In this document: in pieces, positions 35,636 to 45,818 of the stretch | How positions within the stretch are numbered: position 1 is the stretch's first letter | Layout: every line of letters begins with the position of its first letter | Assembly (NCBI GenBank): GCA_913009895.1 | Contig: CAJVXY010000010.1 | Span: 1 to 64,000, forward strand | Reading direction: 5' to 3' | Source: an uncultured Acidiferrobacteraceae bacterium | GTDB lineage: Bacteria; Pseudomonadota; Gammaproteobacteria; Acidiferrobacterales; SZUA-150 | DNA: 64,000 nt | Notes under the pieces: generated by a model | What the model saw: only the letters and a program-made list of their open reading frames with translations | The model's database searches: none | What the model was told of the DNA's origin: nothing | Program-made: the position numbers and the translations under genes

Positions 35636-36367
35636 TTAACGATTAAGCGCCAACAAGTCCATTGTCAGGGCGACACCGCCATGGGCAATCACGCCGCCCA
35701 GTATTGATCTTGTCCGACGTGATACTTCTCCCAACACCAGCCCGGCAATAATGGCGCCCGCCGCCTCGAGCACTGGTTTATGAAAATGAATCATGCCATA
35801 AGGGATAACTGCGACCCACACCGACAACCTGCCAAAATAACGCTCAAGGCCAATCACCAGGAATCCACGAAAGAAGAACTCCAGGGCAACAAATTGTAAT
35901 AAGTAGGATATTTCCCATGTCAGAAATTCTGCCATTGATGCCTGGTAGGCACCGCGATAAAACGGGTAAACACTTTGAAAATCAGTGCGTGTTGAGGCGT
36001 AAATAACAAACGGCAATACCACTAAATACATGCCAATATAAAGCGCCAGGTGTTTTCCTTTCACCCGAAAGAAAAATCCATAGTCTTTTGGCTTTTCCCG
36101 AAATACGAAATAAATAATTAACATGGGAATGGGCACATATATAACTATTGTCCAGAATGCCCACCACAATTGCGAGTAAAGTCCAAAATGCTCTTGGGCA
36201 AGTGCTGGAAACTGCCTGTTAAAAAATTCTGTGTTGGCATAATATTCCAGGATCATCAGGCCAACAGCGGTATAAACAAGAATTAACGCCGCTTGCCATT
36301 TTTCCGGAATCAGGAATTCTTTTAAGACTTGAAACACACCGTTTTTATTAGTATTCATGTGGGCCAA
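35636..36367 (-). CDS. CPBP-family intramembrane metalloprotease-like protein
   Basis: 243 residues with about six membrane helices. The CPBP (Abi) motifs are FVALEFFFRGFL (second Glu and Arg of EExxxR; the first Glu is Leu), the His in YGMIHFHKP, and VIAHGGVALTMD. Family members are membrane proteases or proposed bacteriocin-immunity proteins; the substrate is unknown. A TTG at 36367 is used as start because GGAG is 9 bases before it, while the next ATG is 18 bases away from that GGAG. Confidence 0.8.
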   Translation of the reverse strand: MAHMNTNKNGVFQVLKEFLIPEKWQAALILVYTAVGLMILEYYANTEFFNRQFPALAQEHFGLYSQLWWAFWTIVIYVPIPMLIIYFVFREKPKDYGFFFRVKGKHLALYIGMYLVVLPFVIYASTRTDFQSVYPFYRGAYQASMAEFLTWEISYLLQFVALEFFFRGFLVIGLERYFGRLSVWVAVIPYGMIHFHKPVLEAAGAIIAGLVLGEVSRRTRSILGGVIAHGGVALTMDLLALNR

Positions 36368-36403
36368 ATTTTATTGCTCCTATCTCAACAACTGTTTTTT
36401 TGA

Positions 36404-36473
36404 ACCACAGAGGACGCAGAGGTCACAGAGGTTTGAACGATAAAAACTCTGTGACCTCTGCGTCCTCTGTGGT
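36404..36473. repeat. Perfect 27-bp inverted repeat of the CAGAGG family
   Basis: ACCACAGAGGACGCAGAGG... (36404-36430) and its exact complement (36447-36473) around a 16-base loop. Related copies are at 40231-40292 and inside the MITE. Both this copy and the one at 40231 are followed by AAAAATAATC. The 301-base gap before pnp otherwise holds only the pnp terminator. Confidence 0.8.
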
Positions 36474-36613
36474 AAAAATAATCTTTTAATACCACAAATA
36501 ACGCGCGAGACACGAGCCCAGGGATGGGCGAAGGTAGAACAATGCAGGAGCAATTGTCGAGAGATGCCGATCAAACTATATAACTCCGGTCTCAATACTA
36601 AAATTCTGGCAAT

Positions 36614-36641
36614 AAAAAAGGAAACCGAAGTTCCCTTTTTT
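36614..36641 (-). terminator. Rho-independent terminator of pnp
   Basis: On the minus strand AAAAAAGGGAAC-TTCG-GTTTCCTTTTTT, a UUCG-capped stem with a T-run, 27 bases after the pnp stop. Confidence 0.82.
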
Positions 36642-36668
36642 AAATAGATACTAAACTAGCATCAATCA

Positions 36669-38765
36669 TTAAGCACTTTGGGTTTCATCTTCAAGCGCTT
36701 TCATGCTCAGGCGAATACGGCCCTGCTTATCTACTTCCAGCACCTTGACCTTGATGTTGTCACCTTCCGAAAGTTTGTCGCTGACATTTTCGACGCGTTC
36801 ATGTGAAATCTGTGAAATATGAACCAGTCCATCGCGACCCGGCAAAATCGTAACAAATGCGCCAAAGTCCATAAGTTTGACTACCTTGCCTTCGTAGATC
36901 ATACCAACCTCGACATCGGCAGTGAGCTGTTCAATACGACGTTTCGCTTCTTCGGCATTTGTACCAAGAACGGAAGCAACATTAACAGTGCCATCATCAG
37001 TCAGGTCAATTGTGGTATTGGTCTCTTCACACAACGCCCGGATGGTTGCGCCACCCTTACCGATAACATCGCGAATCTTGTCTGGATTAATCTTGAAAGA
37101 AATAATACGAGGCGCGAAATCAGACATGGTGTCACGGGGCGCTGAAATAACTTTATTCATCACGTCCAGGATAGTCATACGACCTTCTTTTGCCTGGTCC
37201 AGTGCCACCTGCATGATTTCTTCATTAATGCCTTCGATCTTGATATCCATTTGCAGTGCAGTAATGCCTTCACTGGTACCAGCAACCTTGAAGTCCATAT
37301 CGCCAAGGTGATCTTCATCACCCAGTATATCGGTCAGGACTGCAAACTGGTCTTCGTCTTTAATCAGGCCCATAGCAACACCGGCAACCGGCGCTTTAAT
37401 AGCGACACCGGCATCCATCATGGACAGGCTTGAACCGCAGACGCTGGCCATGGAGCTGGAACCGTTTGATTCTGTAATTTCAGATACCACACGTATTGAA
37501 TAAGGGTACTCGGACATGTCCGGCATGACGCCGATTACGCCACGTTTGGCCAGTCGACCGTGACCAATTTCGCGACGTTTTGGTGTGCCCACACGACCAC
37601 ACTCACCCACGCTATAAGGAGGAAAGTTATAATGAAGCATAAAAGGTTCTTTGCGTTCACCTTCAATGGCATCAATAATTTGGGCGTCGCGCTGGGTACC
37701 GAGCGTGGTTACAACCAGTGCCTGGGTTTCACCACGGGTAAACAATGCTGAACCATGGGTGCGTGGCAATACGCCGATACGGACGGTGATTGGTCGAACT
37801 GTTCGGGTATCGCGACCGTCAATGCGGGGTTCGCCTGCCAGGATACGTCCCCGGACAATTTTCTTTTCCATGCCCTTGAACAAGTCCATTACTTTCATAC
37901 GCTCGTCATCTGATGCGTCATCAGCACACACTTCAGACATTACCTTGTCTTTAGCGGCGCCAACGGCATTTTGACGCTCCATCTTGTCAGCAATGCTGTA
38001 GGCCTTGCCCAAATCTGCTTCTGCAATGGTGGCGATTTTGTCGGCAAGTGCGGTATCTTTTTCAGGCGCCTGCCAATCCATTGGTGTCACACCCACTTCT
38101 TTGACCAGCTCGTTAATTGCCTGAATGGCAGTTTGCAGTTGCTGGTGGCCGTACATAACCGAGCCCAGCATCACTTCTTCAGAAAGTATTTTGGCTTCAG
38201 ACTCAACCATCAGGACGGCTTTTTCAGTACCGGCAACAACCAGGTCCAGGTCCGAGTTCTCGAGCTGTGTATAAGTTGGGTTTAAAACGTAATTGCCGTC
38301 AACATAACCCACACGGGCTGCACCAATGGGGCCATTAAACGGTGCGCCTGAAAGTGACATGGCAGCAGAAACGCCAATCAGTGAAACAATATCCGGATCG
38401 ATATCCGGATCAACAGACATGACGGTAATAATAACCTGTACTTCGTTGGTGTAACCCTTTGGAAACAAGGGTCGAACAGGTCGGTCAATTAAACGACAAG
38501 TCAGAATTTCTTTTTCAGAAGGACGACCTTCGCGCTTAAAAAAACCGCCTGGAATTTTTCCGGCGGCGTATGTTTTTTCCTGGTAGTCCACTGTCAGCGG
38601 GAAAAAGTCTCCGCCGCGCGATTCTTTGGATGCGACAACTGTTGCTAAAACAACTGTATCACCCATGCTGGCAGTCACTGCCCCGCTTGCCTGTCTGGCT
38701 ATTTCACCTGTTTCCAATGTGACAGTATGTTCACCATACTGAAATGATTTACTAACTTTGGCCAA
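36669..38765 (-). CDS. pnp: Polyribonucleotide nucleotidyltransferase (PNPase)
   Basis: 3'-5' phosphorolytic exoribonuclease of the RNA degradosome. 698 residues: two RNase PH cores ([54 protein letters not shown]), KH domain ([19 protein letters not shown]) and S1 domain ([20 protein letters not shown]). Start is TTG, with CGGAG 9-10 bases upstream; no ATG fits. It follows rpsO as in E. coli. Two mutually exclusive hairpins in the 88-base gap may be an RNase III/attenuation region. Confidence 0.97.
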   Translation of the reverse strand: MAKVSKSFQYGEHTVTLETGEIARQASGAVTASMGDTVVLATVVASKESRGGDFFPLTVDYQEKTYAAGKIPGGFFKREGRPSEKEILTCRLIDRPVRPLFPKGYTNEVQVIITVMSVDPDIDPDIVSLIGVSAAMSLSGAPFNGPIGAARVGYVDGNYVLNPTYTQLENSDLDLVVAGTEKAVLMVESEAKILSEEVMLGSVMYGHQQLQTAIQAINELVKEVGVTPMDWQAPEKDTALADKIATIAEADLGKAYSIADKMERQNAVGAAKDKVMSEVCADDASDDERMKVMDLFKGMEKKIVRGRILAGEPRIDGRDTRTVRPITVRIGVLPRTHGSALFTRGETQALVVTTLGTQRDAQIIDAIEGERKEPFMLHYNFPPYSVGECGRVGTPKRREIGHGRLAKRGVIGVMPDMSEYPYSIRVVSEITESNGSSSMASVCGSSLSMMDAGVAIKAPVAGVAMGLIKDEDQFAVLTDILGDEDHLGDMDFKVAGTSEGITALQMDIKIEGINEEIMQVALDQAKEGRMTILDVMNKVISAPRDTMSDFAPRIISFKINPDKIRDVIGKGGATIRALCEETNTTIDLTDDGTVNVASVLGTNAEEAKRRIEQLTADVEVGMIYEGKVVKLMDFGAFVTILPGRDGLVHISQISHERVENVSDKLSEGDNIKVKVLEVDKQGRIRLSMKALEDETQSA

Positions 38766-38798
38766 TGAACTGTACTCCGAAAGAATATTTTAAGAAGG

Positions 38799-38832
38799 TT
38801 GAGAATACCCCGCGCGTGGGGTTTTTAACGCG
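38799..38832 (-). promoter_or_regulatory. Alternative hairpins in the rpsO-pnp gap
   Basis: On the minus strand GCGCGT ... ACGCGC can pair, or CCCC-ACGCGC-GGGG can pair, but not both, because they share ACGCGC. In E. coli this gap holds the pnp RNase III autoregulation site; whether this does the same is inference. Confidence 0.4.
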
Positions 38833-38853
38833 CAGGATTATTCAGAAATAACG

Positions 38854-39123
38854 TTATTTACGCAGACCGAGACGCTGGATCAGCGAACGATAGCGGTCAA
38901 CGCTGATGTCTTTAAGGTAATCCAGTAATTTGCGGCGTTTGTTGACCATGCGCAACAAGCCCATGCGCGAATGGTGGTCATGAATGTGCGCTTTAAAATG
39001 ACCCGACAGGTCATTGATGTGGGCAGATAGCAATGCCACCTGCACTTCAGCAGAGCCAGTGTCACCGGTGTGCTGCTGATAGTCTTTCACGATGCCAGCT
39101 TTATTTTCTGCTGTCAGGGCCAT
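38854..39123 (-). CDS. rpsO: 30S ribosomal protein S15
   Basis: 89 residues, the usual length; early 16S rRNA-binding protein of the small subunit. [41 protein letters not shown] and [12 protein letters not shown] are diagnostic. It has its own promoter (39184-39212) inside the larger operon. Confidence 0.98.
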   Translation of the reverse strand: MALTAENKAGIVKDYQQHTGDTGSAEVQVALLSAHINDLSGHFKAHIHDHHSRMGLLRMVNKRRKLLDYLKDISVDRYRSLIQRLGLRK

Positions 39124-39183
39124 AATTTACCTCGTTACCTTTAAATATCTGATTGCTTATGTTTGCTATATAAGAGGCCGCGT

Positions 39184-39212
39184 ATTCTAACCGCGAGTCC
39201 GCTGTGTCTCAA
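39184..39212 (-). promoter_or_regulatory. Probable rpsO promoter
   Basis: On the minus strand TTGAGA and TAGAAT with a 17-base spacer, followed by the GC-rich ACGCGGCC. About 60 bases before the rpsO ATG; E. coli has a promoter in the same truB-rpsO gap. Confidence 0.65.
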
Positions 39213-39251
39213 CTAAAATATCCAACAATTTCAGTGTTTTTACGCCTGATT

Positions 39252-40175
39252 TTATAGTTTTTGGCAGTTTTTTTGGCCTAAATACACCATTCGCTTGGGG
39301 GCTACCCGACCATCATCCAGCACCAGGCCCATTCCCAGAAATAACTCATCCTGGTCATGCAACCTGACCCAGCCCGGCTGGCAGTCGTGTCGCACCGTCA
39401 CAGGCTGTCCCTGTAGTAAATAATGGGTCGCCAGGGATGTCAGGGTAATACCGGGGTAATGGCTAAGGCCCTCGTTCAGGGGCATAAGTAGCGCCTGTTT
39501 GTCCTCAGTTTGCTCCAATTCGGTCATGGTGATGGCATCCTGCAGATTCAGCTCGCCGACCCCGAGGCGTCGTAATTCCTGCACATGGGCGCCACAACCC
39601 AGGCGCTGACCCAGATCATGGACCAGTGTTCGCACATATGTCCCCTTGGTACAGCGGATTTCCAGCTCGATTTCATCCTCTGCCAGCCATTTGGGTTCAC
39701 TAATCTCGTAAATAGTGACCGGGCGTGGTGCCCGCTCGATCTCGATGCCTTTGCGCGCCAGTTTATAAAGCGGTTGGCCGTCAATCTTGACCGCTGAATA
39801 CATGGGCGGAATCTGCTCAATATCTCCTGTAAAACCCTGGAGCGCCCGCGCCAGCTCTCTTTCTGTGACCTTGACAGGTTTCGTGGCGACTATTTCGCCC
39901 TCGGCATCAAAAGTCGTGGTTTCCTGTCCCAGCTTGATCAGGACCTGGTAATGCTTATTGGCGTCCAGCAGGAATTGGGACATTTTAGTGCCTTCGCCAA
40001 AACACAAGGGTAACAGGCCCGTTGCCAGGGGATCGAGGCTGCCCGTGTGGCCAACTTTACAGGCACGGTACAAATTTTTAACGGCTTGTAATGCTTTGTT
40101 GGATGTTAAGCCCTTGGGCTTATCCAGCAACAATATGCCATTTACCTTGTTACAATTTCTTTTTTTTCGCGCCAC
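39252..40175 (-). CDS. truB: tRNA pseudouridine(55) synthase TruB
   Basis: Makes pseudouridine 55 in the T loop of most tRNAs. 307 residues; the catalytic Asp is in VGHTGSLDPLATGLLPLCFG, with TTTFDAEGE, IPPMYSAVKIDGQPLYKLAR and CTKGTYVRTLVHDLG typical. The C-terminus carries a PUA-like region. Part of the rimP-pnp operon. Confidence 0.96.
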   Translation of the reverse strand: MARKKRNCNKVNGILLLDKPKGLTSNKALQAVKNLYRACKVGHTGSLDPLATGLLPLCFGEGTKMSQFLLDANKHYQVLIKLGQETTTFDAEGEIVATKPVKVTERELARALQGFTGDIEQIPPMYSAVKIDGQPLYKLARKGIEIERAPRPVTIYEISEPKWLAEDEIELEIRCTKGTYVRTLVHDLGQRLGCGAHVQELRRLGVGELNLQDAITMTELEQTEDKQALLMPLNEGLSHYPGITLTSLATHYLLQGQPVTVRHDCQPGWVRLHDQDELFLGMGLVLDDGRVAPKRMVYLGQKNCQKL

Positions 40176-40230
40176 TCTGACTCCTGATAATTGAACCAGC
40201 TTCCAACCTTTAAACTCACAATAATATTTT

Positions 40231-40292
40231 TACCGCAGAGGTCGCAGAGGTGCGCAGAGAAAAGCATTAAAACCTTTGCGTACCTCTGCGGT
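40231..40292. repeat. Imperfect inverted repeat of the CAGAGG family inside the operon
   Basis: TACCGCAGAGGTCGCAGAGG at the left and CCTTTGCGTACCTCTGCGGTA at the right form a hairpin in the 208-base rbfA-truB gap, a gap that is short in most relatives. The right flank AAAAATAATC matches the copy at 36404-36473. Confidence 0.65.
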
Positions 40293-40383
40293 AAAAATAA
40301 TCACTTCAGGCATAACCCATCACTGATAACCATGCCCTTACGATTACAGGAATGATAAAAAATGTTTCATGCAAATTCTCACA

Positions 40384-40782
40384 TTATTCTCTTTCTTTAC
40401 TCTTTTCATCACCTGTTATATCCGGACTATCTTTTAAAGAATCATCAATCAATTTTGAAATACGACTCCCCCTTTCGATAGATTCGTCGTAGACAAAATG
40501 CAAGGATGGTATAGCGCGCAGTTCAACACGATCTCTCAAACAATGCCGCAAGTAACCGCGCGCGCGGGTTAATCCGACTACGGTCTTTTGATGATTGTCA
40601 TCGTCCTGCCAGCAGGTGAAGTAGACTTTTGCATTTTTCAGATCAGACGCGACCTCAACTGCAGTTATAGTGACTTTCCCGACATTGGGATCATTCACAT
40701 TTCTGGCAATAAGGTCTGATAGCTCGCGTTTCAGTAATGCACCAACACGTCGGGGACGATTTGAATCTCTGTGTGCAACCAT
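40384..40782 (-). CDS. rbfA: Ribosome-binding factor A
   Basis: 132 residues; assists 30S maturation near the 5' end of 16S rRNA. RPRRVGALLKRELSDLIAR, DLKNAKVYFTCW, ARGYLRHCLRDRVELRAIP and LHFVYDESIERGSRI are family features. Directly after infB in the operon. Confidence 0.95.
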   Translation of the reverse strand: MVAHRDSNRPRRVGALLKRELSDLIARNVNDPNVGKVTITAVEVASDLKNAKVYFTCWQDDDNHQKTVVGLTRARGYLRHCLRDRVELRAIPSLHFVYDESIERGSRISKLIDDSLKDSPDITGDEKSKERE

Positions 40783-40839
40783 GGTGTATCTATCAGGTAA
40801 AATAACGAGAAAAAATCTCTGGGAAAGTTAGTGTTCAGA

Positions 40840-43365
40840 TCAATCCAGTGTTCTTGCGACTTCGATACGCTCGAAGACCTCAATCTGGTCGCCGACCTTG
40901 ACGTCATTGTAGTTTTTAACACCAATGCCGCACTCGGTTCCTGATTTAACTTCGTTGACGTCATCTTTAAAACGTCGCAGTGATTCCAGTTCGCCTTCAT
41001 ATATGACAACGTTATCCCGTAAGACTCGAATAGGCAGGTTACGTCGAACGTGTCCCTCGATGACATTACAACCGGCAATGGCGCCCAACTTGGGCGACTT
41101 GAATACATCACCAACTTCCGCAATACCAACAATCTGCTCTTTGATCTCCGGGCTAAGCATGCCAGAAAGGGCGTCTTTGACATCGTTGACGGCATCATAA
41201 ATTACACTGTAGTAACGCAAATCAAGCCCCTGCGTTTCAATAATCTTACGCGCACCGGCATCGGCCCGGACATTAAACCCAATCATTACCGCATCAGCCG
41301 CAGCGGCCAGGTTAACATCGGACTCATTAATCCCGCCGACCATGCCATGGACAACCTTGACCTTCACTTCATCGTTGGAAAGTTTTTCCAGCGTATCTGT
41401 TAACGCTTCGATCGATCCCTGTACATCTGCCTTGATGACCAGTGCCAGGGTTTTCACATCACCTTCACCCATTTGATCGAACATATTGGAAAGCTTGGCG
41501 GCTTGCTGTTTGGCAAGTACAAGATCTTTATGCTGACTTTGACGAAACATGGCAATCTCTCGTGCCTTGCGCTCACTTTCAACCACGCGCATATCTTCAC
41601 CGGCGAAGGGAACGCCTGACAGGCCCTGCACTTCGACCGGGATAGAAGGACCCGCCTCGTTAATGGACCGGCCATCCTCGGTAAACATGGTACGGACGCG
41701 ACCAAACTCTTTGCCCGCAAGCAAGATATCGCCTTTTTTTAAGGTACCGCCCTGTACGAGTACCGTCGTAACCGGGCCTCGGCCCTTGTCCAGCCTGGCC
41801 TCCACAACCAGGCCGACGGCTTTGCCCTCGACTGGTGCTTTTAACTCAAGAACCTCGGCCTGGAGTAAAACGGCGTCCAGTAAGGCATCGATGCCCTCGC
41901 CTGTTTTGGCGGAGACACTAATAAAAATATCACTGCCGCCCCATTCTTCTGAAATCACGTCGTGGCTGGATAATTCCTGGCGCACGCGGTCAACATCCGC
42001 TTCTGTTTTATCTATTTTGTTGACGGCAACTACAATTGGCACTTCAGCCTGTCGTGCGTGATTAATTGCTTCAATCGTTTGCGGTTTGACGCCGTCATCA
42101 GCCGCCACCACGAGTATGACGATATCCGTTGCTTTGGCGCCTCGGGCACGCATGGCAGAAAATGCCGCATGGCCTGGCGTATCGAGGAAAGTGATTGTGC
42201 CCTTGCTGGTTTTAACATTATAGGCGCCAATATGCTGGGTGATACCGCCTGCTTCACCGCTGGCAACCCGGCTTTCCCGAATATGATCCAGCAATGATGT
42301 TTTACCATGATCCACATGCCCCATTACTGTCACCACCGGTGGCCGTGGCAACAATTCATGAGCTTCGCCGGTTTCTGGTAACAGATCTTCAGGATTCTCC
42401 GGCTTGGCCTCCTTGACGGTGTGTCCCATTTCTTCAACAACAATGGTTGCCGTATCACGATCAAGCACCTGGTTGATTGTCACCATACTGCCAAGCTGCA
42501 TTAACGCTTTTATTACTTCGCCAGATTTAACAGAGATACGCAGGGCCAGTTCACCCACAGTAATGGTCTCGGGTAATTCTACTTCGTGTATAACCGGTTC
42601 GGTTGGTTTTTCAAATGCGTGCTGGCCAGACATGCTGGTAACAACAGCCTTGGTAGAAGGTTTTTTATGTTTTCTGCGACCGCGTTTCCCTTCTGAAATA
42701 CGAAGCCGGCCATCACCTTTGGATTCCCTGGCTTCTTTGGCCTCTCGTGCTTTTCGGGCCCGGGTTTCGTGTTTGGTTTCCGGTTTTTTGTCCTTGGCAG
42801 CCTCTTCTTTGGTAACAGTTTTGGCTTTTGTTGCAGCACCAGGCTTCGCTTTAGCAGTCGATTCTTTAGTCGCGTCTTTTGCTGGTGCTTTTGTTGTCTC
42901 TTCTGATGATTTTTCAGCTTCTGTCTCAGGCGCTGCTTTGCTTTTTTCGGCGAGGCTGGCAGCCTCTTCCTCAGCTAACCTGGCGGCTTCAGCCGCTTTG
43001 GCTGCAGTTTCTTTGGCTTCGAGTTCGGCTGCCTCTTTGGCGGCCGCTTCCTGGATAGCACTTCTCTTTATATAGGTTCTTTTCTTGCGTACAGATACCT
43101 GTACTGTTTTTGCGCTACCACCCCGGGTATTTTGTGTTGCCTGGCTGGTCGTTTTTCTTTTCAGGGTGATCTTTTTCCCTTCAGTTTTCTCTTCACTCAC
43201 ACCATGAGTGCCGCGCAAAAATGAAAGTAATAACATTTTTTCGTCATCACTAATTTTATCGGCTGCCTTTTTGGCATCAATACCTGCTGCCGACAGCTGT
43301 TTAACCAGCTTGGCCGCCGAGATGCCGATTTGATCAGCGAATGATTTAACTGTTGTCTGCGACAT
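40840..43365 (-). CDS. infB: Translation initiation factor IF-2
   Basis: 841 residues. N-terminal IF2_N domain ([20 protein letters not shown]), a long Ala/Lys/Glu-rich flexible region (about 60-235), a second N-domain, then the GTPase ([33 protein letters not shown]), and C-terminal domains that bind fMet-tRNA ([21 protein letters not shown]). It delivers the initiator tRNA encoded at 46669-46745 to the 30S subunit. nusA ends 2 bases upstream. Confidence 0.97.
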   Translation of the reverse strand: MSQTTVKSFADQIGISAAKLVKQLSAAGIDAKKAADKISDDEKMLLLSFLRGTHGVSEEKTEGKKITLKRKTTSQATQNTRGGSAKTVQVSVRKKRTYIKRSAIQEAAAKEAAELEAKETAAKAAEAARLAEEEAASLAEKSKAAPETEAEKSSEETTKAPAKDATKESTAKAKPGAATKAKTVTKEEAAKDKKPETKHETRARKAREAKEARESKGDGRLRISEGKRGRRKHKKPSTKAVVTSMSGQHAFEKPTEPVIHEVELPETITVGELALRISVKSGEVIKALMQLGSMVTINQVLDRDTATIVVEEMGHTVKEAKPENPEDLLPETGEAHELLPRPPVVTVMGHVDHGKTSLLDHIRESRVASGEAGGITQHIGAYNVKTSKGTITFLDTPGHAAFSAMRARGAKATDIVILVVAADDGVKPQTIEAINHARQAEVPIVVAVNKIDKTEADVDRVRQELSSHDVISEEWGGSDIFISVSAKTGEGIDALLDAVLLQAEVLELKAPVEGKAVGLVVEARLDKGRGPVTTVLVQGGTLKKGDILLAGKEFGRVRTMFTEDGRSINEAGPSIPVEVQGLSGVPFAGEDMRVVESERKAREIAMFRQSQHKDLVLAKQQAAKLSNMFDQMGEGDVKTLALVIKADVQGSIEALTDTLEKLSNDEVKVKVVHGMVGGINESDVNLAAAADAVMIGFNVRADAGARKIIETQGLDLRYYSVIYDAVNDVKDALSGMLSPEIKEQIVGIAEVGDVFKSPKLGAIAGCNVIEGHVRRNLPIRVLRDNVVIYEGELESLRRFKDDVNEVKSGTECGIGVKNYNDVKVGDQIEVFERIEVARTLD

Positions 43366-43367
43366 AT

Positions 43368-44987
43368 CTATTTTTTACCGGTTGTACCAGTTGCTTTGGC
43401 TTTGGTCTCTTTTTTGGCTTCAACTGCCACTGTCTCGGCTTCCTTTTCTTCGCCCTCTTCACTCTCTTCGCCCTCTTCGCTCTCTTCGCCCTCTTCGCTG
43501 GCAGCGAACCAGGGTGCACGAGCAGTCATAATAAGATCGCTGGCACGCTCTTCATCAATGCCTTCCAGCTCAAGCTCAACAAGCTCATCCACCGCCTGCT
43601 CGGCCAGCTCTTCCATAGTCTTGATGCCTTTGCTGGCTAACAAGCGGGCAGTTGTTTCGTCCATGCCGTCCATGTCCAGAAGATCCTGGGCAGGATGTGC
43701 ATTCTCCAGCGTCTCTTCCATGGTAATCGCTTTGGTAAGCAGCAGGTCACGGGCACGATTACGTAACTCCTCGACAATTTCTTCATCAAACTCATCAATA
43801 GCCTCCAACTCCTGTTTGGGAACATAGGCAATTTCGTCCAATGTCTCAAAACCTTCCTGTACCAGGACCGTAGCGACATCTTCATCAACATCCAGTTCTT
43901 TCATGAACAGCTCAAGTGCTGATTCTGTTTCAGCAGCGTTCTTTTCGTTGGCCGAGTCTTCGGTCATGATATTGAGTTCCCAACCAGTAAGCTCGGAAGC
44001 AAGCCGGACATTTTGGCCGCCACGACCAATCGCCTGGGAAAGCTGACCTTCATCGACAATGACGTCCATACTGTTTAACTCTTCATCCACCATAATGGAT
44101 TCGACTTCGGCAGGTGCCAGGGCATTAATAACAAACTGGGCCGGGTCTTCTGACCACAGAATAATATCCACCCGCTCCCCTCCGAGCTCGTTGGAAACGC
44201 TTTGTACTCTTGAGCCGCGCATGCCAACACAGGCGCCAATAGGGTCAATTCTTGAGTCGCCGGTGCTGACGGCAATCTTGGCCCTTAACCCCGGATCACG
44301 GGCTGCATTATGAATTGTGATCAAACCTTCACCTGCCTCAGGTACTTCCAGTTTAAATAATTCAATCAATAAATTTGGTGCGGTCCGGCTAAGGAATAAT
44401 TGCGGGCCTCTTGGAGAAAGTCGTACATCTTCCAGGTAGGCACGAATCCGATCGCCTGGACGTAAACCTTCGCGGGGAATCATGGCTGAACGTGTTAATA
44501 AAGATTCCGTGGTGCCAATCTCGACAATGACATCACCACGCTCCATGCGCTTAACGACACCCGTCACCATTTCGCCCTTACGTTCTTCAAAGTCACTGAC
44601 AATACGAACACGCTCGGCCTCACGAACTTTTTGCATAATGACCTGCTTGGCTGCCTGGGCAGCAATACGGCCGAACTCAACGGGATCAAGCGGATCTTCC
44701 ACCTGGTCACCAGCCTGGGTATTACTATCTACGCGCTGGGCATCACTAACATGAATCTGGCGATCACTGGATTCAATTTCTTCGTCGTCTTCAAGCACGT
44801 CCCAGACACGAAATGTTTCGTAGTCGCCTGTTTCACGATCAATCACTACCCGGGCATCAATATCACCACTATGTTTTTTACGAGTCGCCGTAGCCAAGGC
44901 GGCTTCCAGTGCTTCGAAGATGGTCTCCTTGGCAATACTTTTTTCTCGGGAGACAGTCTCCACGATTGACAGAATCTCATTACTCAT
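43368..44987 (-). CDS. nusA: Transcription termination/antitermination protein NusA
   Basis: 539 residues. N-terminal RNA polymerase-binding domain, S1 domain ([19 protein letters not shown]), two KH domains ([35 protein letters not shown]) and two acidic helix-hairpin-helix repeats ([31 protein letters not shown]), as in Gammaproteobacteria. The tail carries an unusual run of EEGEES repeats encoded by an 18-base tandem repeat (43450-43500 area), followed by a Lys/Ala-rich end. Confidence 0.97.
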   Translation of the reverse strand: MSNEILSIVETVSREKSIAKETIFEALEAALATATRKKHSGDIDARVVIDRETGDYETFRVWDVLEDDEEIESSDRQIHVSDAQRVDSNTQAGDQVEDPLDPVEFGRIAAQAAKQVIMQKVREAERVRIVSDFEERKGEMVTGVVKRMERGDVIVEIGTTESLLTRSAMIPREGLRPGDRIRAYLEDVRLSPRGPQLFLSRTAPNLLIELFKLEVPEAGEGLITIHNAARDPGLRAKIAVSTGDSRIDPIGACVGMRGSRVQSVSNELGGERVDIILWSEDPAQFVINALAPAEVESIMVDEELNSMDVIVDEGQLSQAIGRGGQNVRLASELTGWELNIMTEDSANEKNAAETESALELFMKELDVDEDVATVLVQEGFETLDEIAYVPKQELEAIDEFDEEIVEELRNRARDLLLTKAITMEETLENAHPAQDLLDMDGMDETTARLLASKGIKTMEELAEQAVDELVELELEGIDEERASDLIMTARAPWFAASEEGEESEEGEESEEGEEKEAETVAVEAKKETKAKATGTTGKK

Positions 44988-45019
44988 AACTTCCTCTTAG
45001 CTCTCGTCCGGGACCGTAT

Positions 45020-45472
45020 TCAGGAGAATTCCGGTACACGTCTTGCCTTGTCTATATTCAGATATGGCAATTCATATTGCTCATTATCCACTTCAACCAC
45101 CACAAATTCATTTTCAGCAGCAACCAGCTTGCCAGTAAAATTTTTGCGCCCCAGCACTGGCTCGTAAATACGAATCTTGACCTTGTCCCCTTCGAATCGT
45201 TTAAAATCTTCCGGTTTTACCAGGGGACGATCCAGGCCTGGAGACGAAACCTCCAGGGTATAACCCCCTGACACTGGATCTTCTACCTCCAGTACAGCAC
45301 TAACTTGTCGACTCACCCGGGCACAGTCATCAACCGTGATACCCCTATCCTGGTCGATATAAATTCTCAGCACTTCACCACTACCTGAATTCACCATCTC
45401 AATGGCAACCAGCTCATAACCCAGGGCATCAATCGATGGTTTCAGCAGTATTTCCAGTCTTTCCGTAATCAT
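45020..45472 (-). CDS. rimP: Ribosome maturation factor RimP
   Basis: 150 residues; needed for late 30S assembly. LGYELVAIEMVNSGSGEVLRIYID, GITVDDCARVSRQVSAVLEVEDPV and YTLEVSSPGLDRPLVKPEDF are diagnostic. First protein gene of the operon; the initiator tRNA lies upstream on the same strand, as metY does in E. coli, but an oppositely oriented gene has come between. Confidence 0.95.
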   Translation of the reverse strand: MITERLEILLKPSIDALGYELVAIEMVNSGSGEVLRIYIDQDRGITVDDCARVSRQVSAVLEVEDPVSGGYTLEVSSPGLDRPLVKPEDFKRFEGDKVKIRIYEPVLGRKNFTGKLVAAENEFVVVEVDNEQYELPYLNIDKARRVPEFS

Positions 45473-45561
45473 AATTACAGTCCTGTTGCACAGGAATAAC
45501 GCATTCTCATCACCTGATGGCTGGGGTTACGCCCTAAAACAATGCAGGGTTAAAAACGCAA

Positions 45562-45587
45562 AAGTGGGCGCTCGGCCCACTTCCTAC
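45562..45587 (-). repeat. GTAG-type REP hairpin in the rimP leader
   Basis: On the minus strand GTAGGAAGTGGGC-CGAGC-GCCCACTT, an 8-bp perfect stem headed by GTAGG. Confidence 0.6.
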
Positions 45588-45652
45588 ACTTACCCATATT
45601 TAAGTACCACAAAAGGTGCCGGGATTATAAGCCTTCGGCAGGAAAACTCAAT

Positions 45653-45679
45653 AAAAAAGCAGGCATTCGCAGCCTTTTT
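45653..45679 (-). terminator. Terminator-like hairpin upstream of rimP
   Basis: AAAAAGGC-TGCGAAT-GCCTGCTTTTTT on the minus strand: a short stem with a T-run, ~180 bases before rimP. It is nearly symmetric, so it could act on either strand. Confidence 0.4.
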
Positions 45680-45818
45680 AAGCTTATATTCTTAAGCCCC
45701 TGATTTTTTATAATCCCGTGTAACCTATTTCTACCCCTATCAGGCCTAAGTTGGGCCTCAAACACGTGTAAAACAAAATATGTGCTTTTCCAGACAACAC
45801 CACAAAGGGGCGTTAAAA

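Larger units (their letters stand above)
45473..45818. other. Leader of rimP operon / divergent promoter region
   Basis: 346 bases with no gene. It holds a REP hairpin (45562-45587) and a terminator-like hairpin (45653-45679) that would lie in the rimP leader. No clear -35/-10 pair was identified. Confidence 0.5.

Noticed and set aside
36669-45472. Long open frames on the plus strand opposite pnp, infB and nusA
   Set aside because: They mirror highly conserved genes on the minus strand, have no ribosome sites and repeat-like composition; they are shadows.
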